NCBI RefSeq assembly: GCF_000940805.1
Contig: NZ_CP007142.1
Location: 534,593 to 598,592, forward strand
Length of the DNA: 64,000 nt
Origin: Gynuella sunshinyii YC6258
GTDB taxonomy: Bacteria > Pseudomonadota > Gammaproteobacteria > Pseudomonadales > Natronospirillaceae
Direction of reading: 5' to 3'
The stretch's first letter is position 1. Each line of letters starts with the position of its first letter. Below the pieces are notes generated by a model. It did no database searches, was not told the origin of the DNA, and saw only the letters and a list, made by a program, of their open reading frames with translations. Positions 1 to 6,286 of the stretch are shown here, piece by piece. The position numbers and the translations under genes were made by a program.

Positions 1-330
1 GCAGTAGCCGCAGCCATAGTGAATGCATCGGAATCCACCCTGGAAATCACCAATATTGCAACGGATCCGTCGCTGCAGGGCAGGGGATACGGCAAACAGA
101 TGGTCGCCTTCATTGTCGGGTTCGCCAGACAACATGGCTATGCAACTTTGCAGGTGGGAACGGGGAATTCCAGTCTGGATCAGTTGGGTTTCTATCAAAA
201 GTGCGGTTTCCGCATATCCGGCATCATCCCGGATTTCTTTATCCACGATGATCCGCCTATCTTTGAAAACGGGATCCGCTGTCTCGATATGGTGCTGTTA
301 ACTCAGAGCATCAGCAGGTTATCCGATTAA
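1..330 (+). CDS. GNAT family N-acetyltransferase, 5' end outside window
   Basis: The reading frame is open back to base 1, so this is the C-terminal part (about 109 residues) of a longer protein. A GTG at 19 is only an internal codon. The acetyl-CoA-binding motif A of GNAT enzymes is clear (QGRGYGKQM), followed by the usual helix and the FYQKCGFR segment near the C-terminus. GNAT enzymes transfer an acetyl group from acetyl-CoA to an amine; the substrate cannot be told from this fragment. The gene ends 3 bp before a CRP-like site that belongs to the next transcription unit. Confidence 0.8.
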   Translation, partial: AVAAAIVNASESTLEITNIATDPSLQGRGYGKQMVAFIVGFARQHGYATLQVGTGNSSLDQLGFYQKCGFRISGIIPDFFIHDDPPIFENGIRCLDMVLLTQSISRLSD

Positions 331-332
331 TT

Positions 333-348
333 TGTGATATTAATCACA
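333..348. promoter_or_regulatory. CRP (or FNR-family) binding site
   Basis: Perfect palindrome TGTGA-N6-TCACA, the textbook CRP consensus. Its centre (340.5) lies about 70 bp upstream of the start point predicted from the sigma70 promoter at 377-404. That is the class I activation distance (near -71.5). The site and spacing are seen in the sequence; activation is inferred. Confidence 0.65.
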
Positions 349-358
349 TTTATTATTA

Positions 359-378
359 AATGAGAATAATTATCATTT
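359..378. promoter_or_regulatory. Fur box
   Basis: aatgagaataattatcattt contains TGAGAATAATTATCA, one mismatch from the 7-1-7 Fur consensus TGATAATNATTATCA. It overlaps the -35 element of the promoter at 377-404, the expected position for iron-dependent repression. A second, closely similar box lies at 12421-12440. Confidence 0.65.
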
Positions 379-404
379 GAAATTAAAATGAGTTCAGGTA
401 TTAT
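377..404 (+). promoter_or_regulatory. Predicted sigma70 promoter of the small-RNA candidate
   Basis: TTGAAA (377-382), a 16-bp spacer, then TATTAT (399-404). The predicted start is near 411. The Fur box overlaps its -35 region and a CRP site is centred about 70 bp upstream. Confidence 0.5.
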
Positions 405-410
405 GAACCT

Positions 411-670
411 GTTGCTGATCTAAGGCTCTCTGAGTTACCACACTCACTCCTCTTTCTCTCAATTAGATCAGTAACACAGCTAAGACCTGTCCTTAACGGA
501 ATGTATTAGGCTTAGGGAAATGCCACTGTCAGATCTCCTCTGATATAAGGCAAGTAGTAAAGAGCAGGAAGCTTGATGCGGTCAACAATGGACGAAAGGA
601 CTGCGAAACTGGAAGGTAGTCAGTGCGCTTCGCTCAGGTCAGTCGGGGGACTCTGAGCGAAGCTTTTTTT
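411..670 (+). ncRNA. Candidate small regulatory RNA
   Basis: A self-contained transcription unit of about 260 nt with its own promoter (377-404), CRP and Fur sites and a strong intrinsic terminator (627-670), but no convincing protein gene. Seven GGA trinucleotides occur along it (in contexts such as CAGGAAG, AAGGACT and CTGGAAG). This recalls the CsrA-titrating RNAs CsrB/RsmY, but no match to any known family was recognised and no GacA-type upstream element was found. Fur plus CRP control would also suit an iron- or carbon-responsive sRNA. A 26-codon ORF at 576-656 has a good Shine-Dalgarno sequence but ends inside the terminator stem. The 5' end is a prediction. Confidence 0.45.
627..670 (+). 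terminator. Strong Rho-independent terminator
   Basis: An 11-bp perfect stem (GCTTCGCTCAG at 627-637 with CTGAGCGAAGC at 653-663) is followed at once by seven T on the + strand. The opposite strand has no T-run after the stem, so it ends + strand transcription, about 300 bp after the acetyltransferase stop. Confidence 0.85.
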
Positions 671-681
671 GCTGAACTTAA

Positions 682-1680
682 TTAAGTTAACTTAACAACC
701 AGTTTGCCCTGATTCTCACCGCTAAACAGCAGATTAATTCCGGATATCGCACTTTCCAAACCTTCCAACACATGTGCCCGGTACTTCAGTTGACCCTTCA
801 TCAGATAACCTGCCACCAGTTGCGCCAGTTCCGGTGCTTCATGCATATGATCAGGCATGGTAAAGCCCTGAATCCGTAACCGTTGTTTGATGACTGGCAC
901 CCAATCCGGCCCTGGATCCGGTTCAGCTTTGTTATACTGGGAAATCAGTCCACAGACGATCACCCGACCAAAAGTATTCATGCTATGCAGGGCGATGGAT
1001 TGAATCGGTCCACCGGTATTTTCAAAGTATATATCGATGCCATTGGGAGCCGCAGCGCGCACTTCATCCTTGAGGTTGTCGCTGCGATAGTTCAGTGCCA
1101 CATCAAAGCCCAACTCTTCGGTCATCCAGCGGCATTTTTCCTCGGATCCGGAAATACCGATCACCCGGAGACCTTCGGCCTTGGCCATCTGCCCGACAAT
1201 ACTGCCTACAGAGCCCGCACCACCGCTGATCAGAATGGTTTCGCCCGCCTTGAAATCTGACAATCGCAGAAATCCCTGGGCAGCCGTCAAACCCGGCAGT
1301 GCGATGGTGGAAAGAATGGCCTCATCAGGCAGATCCAACGGTACGGCATTCACCCCCTGACCGTTACTGACAGCTTCCTCTGTCCATCCGAACATACCCA
1401 TGACCCGGGTACCGACGGGAAATTGCTCGTTCTGACTTTCAATGACTTTGGCCAGGCCATTGGAACGCATGATTGCGCCGAGCTCAACCGGTGGGATGTA
1501 ACTATTGGTATCGGGACTCATCCAGCCGCGCATGGCAGGATCAAGGGACAGACAGGTTTGTTTGACCCTGAACTCTCCAGCGTTTAGAGGCTCACGGGAA
1601 TGTTGTCTGACTTCAAAGTTATCCGGTTGGATCGTTGTATCCGGGCGGGAAATCAGATGGATTGCTTTGTACTGTTGCAT
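682..1680 (-). CDS. CurA-family NADP-dependent oxidoreductase
   Basis: 332 residues. A zinc-independent medium-chain reductase resembling the curcumin/dihydrocurcumin reductase CurA and leukotriene B4 12-hydroxydehydrogenases. These reduce activated C=C bonds of enones with NADPH in the cytosol. The N-terminal GroES-like half carries the CLSLDPAMRGWM segment typical of the family. The Rossmann nucleotide-binding motif is at about residues 150-175 (ISGGAGSVGSIVGQMAK). No zinc-ligand cysteine set is seen. The start is supported by an AGGAGG Shine-Dalgarno a few bases upstream (minus-strand sense). It is a single gene facing the candidate sRNA terminator. The natural substrate is unknown; detoxification of reactive carbonyls is a guess. 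Confidence 0.85.
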   Translation of the reverse strand: MQQYKAIHLISRPDTTIQPDNFEVRQHSREPLNAGEFRVKQTCLSLDPAMRGWMSPDTNSYIPPVELGAIMRSNGLAKVIESQNEQFPVGTRVMGMFGWTEEAVSNGQGVNAVPLDLPDEAILSTIALPGLTAAQGFLRLSDFKAGETILISGGAGSVGSIVGQMAKAEGLRVIGISGSEEKCRWMTEELGFDVALNYRSDNLKDEVRAAAPNGIDIYFENTGGPIQSIALHSMNTFGRVIVCGLISQYNKAEPDPGPDWVPVIKQRLRIQGFTMPDHMHEAPELAQLVAGYLMKGQLKYRAHVLEGLESAISGINLLFSGENQGKLVVKLT

Positions 1681-1808
1681 AAAATCCTCCTGTTATTTGA
1701 TTAATCCGACCAATACTTATGCCGGATTAACAGTGGCCTGAACTATACATTCTCTGGCGCGTTTTTGCCCAGTCATGCTATGTCATTAAAACGTAACGAT
1801 GGTATCGA

Positions 1809-2987
1809 TTACTGCCCTGCCAATACCTTCAGTACTTCCAGGCAGGCACCGATAGTATGGTAATCACACTTGGCACCGGCCGAACTTTTCTCATTGGAAT
1901 ATTTACTGTTATCACGTCTCAGAATGCGGAACCAGGCTCCGTATTCGTGATCAACAAAATGCTCCCAGCAGTACTCCCAGAGACGGTCATACTGTTGTTT
2001 GTATTTCTCGTTGCCGGTAGCGGAATACAACATCGCAGCGGCAGCGAAACTCTCTGCCTGAACCCAGAAATACTTGTCGTCGTCACACCATTTACCCTGC
2101 GGATCAAAGCCGTAAATCAGACCGCCATATTGCTCATCCCAGGCGGCCTGCCAGGCCCGGTCAAACAGTTCCTGGGCTTTCTCCAACAACCAGTCTTCCG
2201 GAGCCAGTCGATGTAATTGAAGTAGCAGTTTTGCCCATTCGGTCTGATGACCGGGTTGGAATCCCCATGGCCGGTAAAGGTTCTTCGGATCCTCTTTGTT
2301 ATATTCCCAATCCAGGTTGAAGCGGGTATCAAAGTGCTCCCAGATCAGACCATCAGACAAAGTTGCCTGTCTTTGAGCAATATTGCCGGCCAGAGTTTTG
2401 GCCCGGTTGAGGAATTTATGATCACCGGTGGCTTCGAATGCAGCAATCATGGCCTCACACATATGCATGTTGGAATTTTGGCCACGATAATCGCTGAGTT
2501 CACCGGCGGCGCTGATTTCATCGGCATAAAGGCCATATTCCGGCTGCCAGAATTTTTCCTCCAACTGCTCATAAATGAAATCCAGTGGCCCCTTATCCTG
2601 GATAACGGTGACTTTTTTCAACGCAGCATAAGCCAGCAATACAAATGCATAACCATAGGCCTGTTGAGTCAGATCATCCGGCTCGCCGTTATTGAACGTC
2701 CAAACGTATTTTTTTTCATCTTCCAGCCAGTGATGGTTTTCCAGAAAATGCAGGCCATGTTTAGCCCGTTCCCGGTAATCCCGATCAGCAAATAGCTGAC
2801 CGGCCAGCGCATAATTCACAATGATGCGGGTGCTGCTGACCAATTGCTTGAACCCTTCATTAAAACGCTCGCCATTGTCATAGAAGTTTTGAAAGTAACC
2901 GCCTTTTTCATCAATGATGATGGGCTCATAAAAATCCAGTATTGATTTGATATGTTGTTCTAAAAATTCTTTGTTATAGAAATTCAT
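1809..2987 (-). CDS. AGE-family sugar 2-epimerase/ketol isomerase (mannose isomerase-like)
   Basis: 392 residues, full length for the N-acylglucosamine 2-epimerase (AGE) superfamily, a single (alpha/alpha)6-barrel rich in Trp and His (QPGHQTEWAKLL, FWVQAESFAAA, DYHTIGACLEVLK near the end). Members interconvert N-acetylglucosamine and N-acetylmannosamine, or mannose, fructose and glucose, or epimerise cellobiose. The next gene upstream on the same strand is a PfkB-type kinase that looks like a fructokinase. A mannose-to-fructose isomerase feeding the kinase is therefore the simplest reading (inference). The 192-bp gap to the kinase holds no ORF. Confidence 0.8.
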   Translation of the reverse strand: MNFYNKEFLEQHIKSILDFYEPIIIDEKGGYFQNFYDNGERFNEGFKQLVSSTRIIVNYALAGQLFADRDYRERAKHGLHFLENHHWLEDEKKYVWTFNNGEPDDLTQQAYGYAFVLLAYAALKKVTVIQDKGPLDFIYEQLEEKFWQPEYGLYADEISAAGELSDYRGQNSNMHMCEAMIAAFEATGDHKFLNRAKTLAGNIAQRQATLSDGLIWEHFDTRFNLDWEYNKEDPKNLYRPWGFQPGHQTEWAKLLLQLHRLAPEDWLLEKAQELFDRAWQAAWDEQYGGLIYGFDPQGKWCDDDKYFWVQAESFAAAAMLYSATGNEKYKQQYDRLWEYCWEHFVDHEYGAWFRILRRDNSKYSNEKSSAGAKCDYHTIGACLEVLKVLAGQ

Positions 2988-3179
2988 GATAGAGCCTTTG
3001 TTATTGGATTTATCAAATAAGGCGGGTAATTTCCCTGCCGTCAGAAACTACCCGAGCGGCAAATTGACTGCCAGACATGCGTCATTCGGTCTTTGTCGCC
3101 CAACACCCAGAGCATGCGTGAAACTACGCGGCCCTGCGGTCAAAAACAAGTTATCAACCTGACCTGAACGGTTGTCGGA

Positions 3180-4133
3180 TTAACAATCGCCAAACTGCCA
3201 GAATGCTTTTACGTCTTCCATCTGTGGCAGCGAAGGCAATGCCCCGGCCCGACTGACGGCAACACCACCGCAGGCGGCGGCAAAACGGGTTACCTGGCTG
3301 ATACTCTGTTCATCCAGTTGATCAAGACCCAACTGATTCAACGCCATCAACAGGCCGCCACTGAAAGCATCGCCGCCGGCCGTTGTATCCACCACCTTGA
3401 CCGCCGGAGGCGTAATTTTTGTGCGCACAGAGCGGGTGATGACTTCAATATCACCACCACCGTCTGTAATCCAGACAGCCGTGGCCGTCTGCAGCCACTG
3501 CTCCAGGGGAAATCCCTGTGCCACAATCCAATCAGCTTCTTCTTTGGATACCTTGATCACATCTGCCCATTTCAACAGGTCGATGATGACTTCTGCATTT
3601 ACCTGCGTATCGGGCCAGAGGTTATGGCGGAGGTTCACATCAAAACTGATGATCGCCTGCTGCTGGCGGGCTTTTTTGACCGCCGCCAGAGTAGTGGCGG
3701 CAATATTCGGATCGGTCAGGGTATTGGAGCAGAAATGAAAAATGCCAATCTGATCAAAAGCCGCATCCGTCAACTGCGCCTCGGTCATGAGAACGTCGGC
3801 TGAATGTTTACGCAGGAATTCAAAGCTGCGGTCACCACTGTCGTCCAGAAAAACATAGGCCAGCGGGGTATGGGCCTGCGGGTGAACATGAATGAACTGC
3901 ATATCCACATCCATCTGTTTCATCGCTGCAATCAGAAAGTGCCCAAACCGGTCATCACCGACCTGACCCAGAAAGCGCGCCGGGCCACTCAACCGGCCAA
4001 CCGCTGCCGCCACATTTGCCGGCGCTCCTCCAGGATACTGCCGAAACTCCGGCAAGGTGAACCCACCTTCTTCGGTCGTATGAAAATTCAGAAAATCAAT
4101 CAGTAGTTCACCAAAACATAAAATAGGCTTCAT
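3180..4133 (-). CDS. PfkB-family carbohydrate kinase, probable fructokinase
   Basis: 317 residues. Ribokinase/PfkB fold with both signatures: the N-terminal GGAPANVAAAVGRL with the following GQVGDDRFG loop, and the C-terminal DTTAGGDAFSGGLL, whose GGD aspartate is the catalytic base. Such enzymes phosphorylate a sugar hydroxyl with ATP. Overall features fit bacterial fructokinases, which would convert fructose to fructose-6-phosphate. It lies upstream of the AGE-family isomerase on the same strand, so the two may form a short mannose/fructose salvage path. No sugar transporter or regulator is adjacent. Sugar specificity is inferred. Confidence 0.85.
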   Translation of the reverse strand: MKPILCFGELLIDFLNFHTTEEGGFTLPEFRQYPGGAPANVAAAVGRLSGPARFLGQVGDDRFGHFLIAAMKQMDVDMQFIHVHPQAHTPLAYVFLDDSGDRSFEFLRKHSADVLMTEAQLTDAAFDQIGIFHFCSNTLTDPNIAATTLAAVKKARQQQAIISFDVNLRHNLWPDTQVNAEVIIDLLKWADVIKVSKEEADWIVAQGFPLEQWLQTATAVWITDGGGDIEVITRSVRTKITPPAVKVVDTTAGGDAFSGGLLMALNQLGLDQLDEQSISQVTRFAAACGGVAVSRAGALPSLPQMEDVKAFWQFGDC

Positions 4134-4369
4134 GCGGCTCTCTCATTTTTATTGATGGACGCAGAGTCAGTCTGCATAACGGGTGTTCATGGTATTGAAT
4201 GCGACAAAGTATAACCAAGATAACCATCATGAACTGAGCCATATCAGATGAGCCTGGGTTTAGCAGTCTTTCTACACAGTCATTGGAATGCCGGATTATT
4301 ACTTGCCTATTCGCCATCGAAGTATTGTGATTTAACCAAAAAACCGATCTTTTTTCTGCACTCTCATGA

Positions 4370-4783
4370 GATTACACAGAATCTTCTGGGAATTTATTCG
4401 ACATTGACGTTATCGCCCGGCTGGCCGCTGTTGTGCAACAGCAGTATCCCGAAGTTGAACAGATTCATCGCAGAGCTTCTGGAGCCATCATTGTCGATTG
4501 TCTGTATCAGAACGATTTACACACCTATCTTGCAGATCAACGGCTGACCAACCTGAGTACAGCTTTTTCTCGTCTCGAACCCTCTCACTATGTTCAGGAC
4601 AAGCTGATGGCCGACTGCCAAAGGTTGCAGAGTCTGGTACAGAAAGGGGCACAGATTCTGGTACGCGGAGGCAAATAGATGGCGCATGCGGTGGCCAATA
4701 CACTGGATCAGGCACTCAGTCCCATCGGTACCAGTATTGCCGCCCTCAAGGCCGAAGGTCGCTACCGCGAAGATGTCTATTAG
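4370..4783 (+). pseudogene. Remnant of a CysJ-like flavoprotein reductase (C-terminal NADPH domain)
   Basis: Read in one frame, this stretch encodes the final ~137 residues of a sulfite-reductase-type flavoprotein. Visible landmarks are LYQNDLHTYL, LTNLSTAFSRL, the HYVQDKL block, a QILVRGGK segment where relatives have V-C-G-G/D, then MAHAVANTLDQAL and the family-typical end GRYREDVY. The frame is broken by a TAG at 4676-4678 in the conserved V-C-G-x-x-x-M-A loop, and the loop Cys is Arg. There is no start codon and no FMN or FAD domain upstream (a TGA closes the frame at 4367). It is therefore a decayed stub, not a gene. The 235 bp before it hold nothing recognisable. Confidence 0.75.
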
Positions 4784-4851
4784 GGGCTGTTGGCACTCTG
4801 AATCAACATGCTATGCTGAGTCACGATGGATGTTGGTTAAGAGTGTTAAAT

Positions 4852-5193
4852 ATGAAAAAAGTCTTTTCCAGTCGAGACCTTTTCCTGGTGCAGAGGGCCA
4901 GGGAATTGTTGGAAGCAGCTCGGATTCCCTGCAATATTCACAATGAATACTCGGCTGGTGCCGTGGGGGAATTATCCTTTCTGGATACCTGTCCGGAACT
5001 CTGGATCAGTGATGATGAATGGTATCCACGGGCCCGGAAAATTCTGGCGGAACTTGAGCCACCAATGGTTAAACCAAGTGAGTGGGTATGTCACAGCTGT
5101 CATGAGCATAATGCCGGCAGCTTCGACATGTGCTGGCAATGTGGTGCAGACCGGGAACTGCAGAATTCGATGGGCTTACACAACGGTAACTGA
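4852..5193 (+). CDS. DUF2007-type protein with C-terminal zinc ribbon
   Basis: 113 residues from ATG 4852; the frame is open further upstream, but that part overlaps the pseudogene remnant and has no ribosome-binding site. The N-terminal half (VFSSRDLFLVQRARELLEAA, then an acidic WISDDEW strand) resembles the DUF2007 'putative signal transducing protein' fold. The C-terminal half has a four-cysteine zinc ribbon, WVCHSCHEHNAG...CWQCG (Cys80, Cys83, Cys94, Cys97), similar to RanBP2-type fingers. Function is unknown; DUF2007 proteins are small cytosolic proteins found widely in proteobacteria. Confidence 0.75.
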   Translation: MKKVFSSRDLFLVQRARELLEAARIPCNIHNEYSAGAVGELSFLDTCPELWISDDEWYPRARKILAELEPPMVKPSEWVCHSCHEHNAGSFDMCWQCGADRELQNSMGLHNGN

Positions 5194-5254
5194 TCCGGTA
5201 CACACGCAAACCGGGTTAATTGAGCAAACCTGCCAGTAACATTAGCGGAATTAT

Positions 5255-5668
5255 ATGAGCGACATTCAATATCGTAGTAACCACCCCATATCAGCTGACC
5301 AGTTTATCGCCCTGTTAAGTGAAACATCCCTCGGCGAGCGGCGTCCAATCAATGATCGAGAATGCATGGAAGGTATGGTGAACAATACCAACCTGATCAT
5401 CACCGCCTGGCATGACGACACTCTGGTCGGCGTCGCCCGTTCGATGACAGATTTTCATTTTGCCTGCTATTTGTCTGACTTGGCTGTACACCGGAACTTT
5501 CAGAAACGGGGAATCGGTAAAGCTCTGATCCGGCTGACCCAGGAACAATTGAAATCGAGCTGCAAGCTGATTCTGCTCGCTGCGCCCGCCGCCAGTGAGT
5601 ATTACCAGCCACTGGGATTCGAGCACAATCCACGGGCGTGGATGCTGGATTACGGTAAGCTGAAATAA
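5255..5668 (+). CDS. GNAT family N-acetyltransferase
   Basis: 137 residues, a complete single-domain GNAT. Motif A (HRNFQKRGIGKALIRL, about residues 78-93) binds acetyl-CoA, and the C-terminal YYQPLGFEHNPRAW is the usual strand-helix end. The arrangement matches the YhbS/ElaA-like small acetyltransferases; the substrate is unknown. It converges with the response regulator gene 12 bp downstream, with no terminator-like hairpin between them. Confidence 0.85.
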   Translation: MSDIQYRSNHPISADQFIALLSETSLGERRPINDRECMEGMVNNTNLIITAWHDDTLVGVARSMTDFHFACYLSDLAVHRNFQKRGIGKALIRLTQEQLKSSCKLILLAAPAASEYYQPLGFEHNPRAWMLDYGKLK

Positions 5669-5680
5669 AACCCCTTCCCG

Positions 5681-6286
5681 TCAGTCTAGAATAAACCCCA
5701 TCTGTCGTGCCTGTAAAACCACCTGAGTACGGTTATCGCAGTCAAATATTTTCAGCAGATCCGATACATGCTCTCTGACAGTGGTAGGGGAAATATTCAG
5801 TGCATTGGCAATTTTTTTATTCGGCAACCCCTGAGCCAGCAATGCCAGTATATCGACCTGTCGTGGAGAAAGGACGATTGCCGGGTGATCATCGCGATCT
5901 CTGATGATGACCTGCTCTCCGGCCAGAACATCCTTCAGCGCCCTGAGCATGGTGTCTTTGGAACTGGTTTTGGCAATAAAACCATCGGCACCCAGCTGCA
6001 GCATCTGCTGGATAGACGCCTGATAATCAACGGTCGATACCACCACCACCGGCAGCACCGGGTAACAGGCTTTAATTTCCTTGAGTCCATTCAACCCGCT
6101 GGTGCCTGGCATATGAATATCCAGCAATACCAGAGCGATGTCCCGATGACTGGTCAGCGCCGACTTCGTACTGGCAAAATCACCGGCTTCTATAACCTCA
6201 ATGTCAGCAAAAAGCTGTTGCAATAACAACCGCAAACCATCGCGATAAAGTTCATGATCTTCTGCAATCAGTACTTTAATTCTCAT
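5681..6286 (-). CDS. NarL/LuxR-family response regulator
   Basis: 201 residues: a receiver domain (about 1-120, phospho-acceptor Asp56 in LVLLDIHMPG, acidic pair at the N-terminus) followed by a LuxR-type helix-turn-helix (about 139-195, LSPRQVDILALLAQG...TVREHV). It is a DNA-binding transcription factor controlled by phosphorylation. Its start overlaps the stop of the 7TM sensor kinase by 4 bases (ATGA), so the kinase is almost certainly its partner. Target genes and signal are unknown. Confidence 0.9.
   Translation of the reverse strand: MRIKVLIAEDHELYRDGLRLLLQQLFADIEVIEAGDFASTKSALTSHRDIALVLLDIHMPGTSGLNGLKEIKACYPVLPVVVVSTVDYQASIQQMLQLGADGFIAKTSSKDTMLRALKDVLAGEQVIIRDRDDHPAIVLSPRQVDILALLAQGLPNKKIANALNISPTTVREHVSDLLKIFDCDNRTQVVLQARQMGFILD

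Noticed and set aside
2247-2795. 182-codon + strand ORF opposite the AGE-family gene
   Set aside because: Shadow of the real minus-strand gene, no family features.
4498-4851. Upstream extension of the DUF2007/zinc-ribbon frame
   Set aside because: It overlaps the flavoreductase remnant in another frame, has no ribosome-binding site and no family similarity; ATG 4852 begins the recognisable domain.
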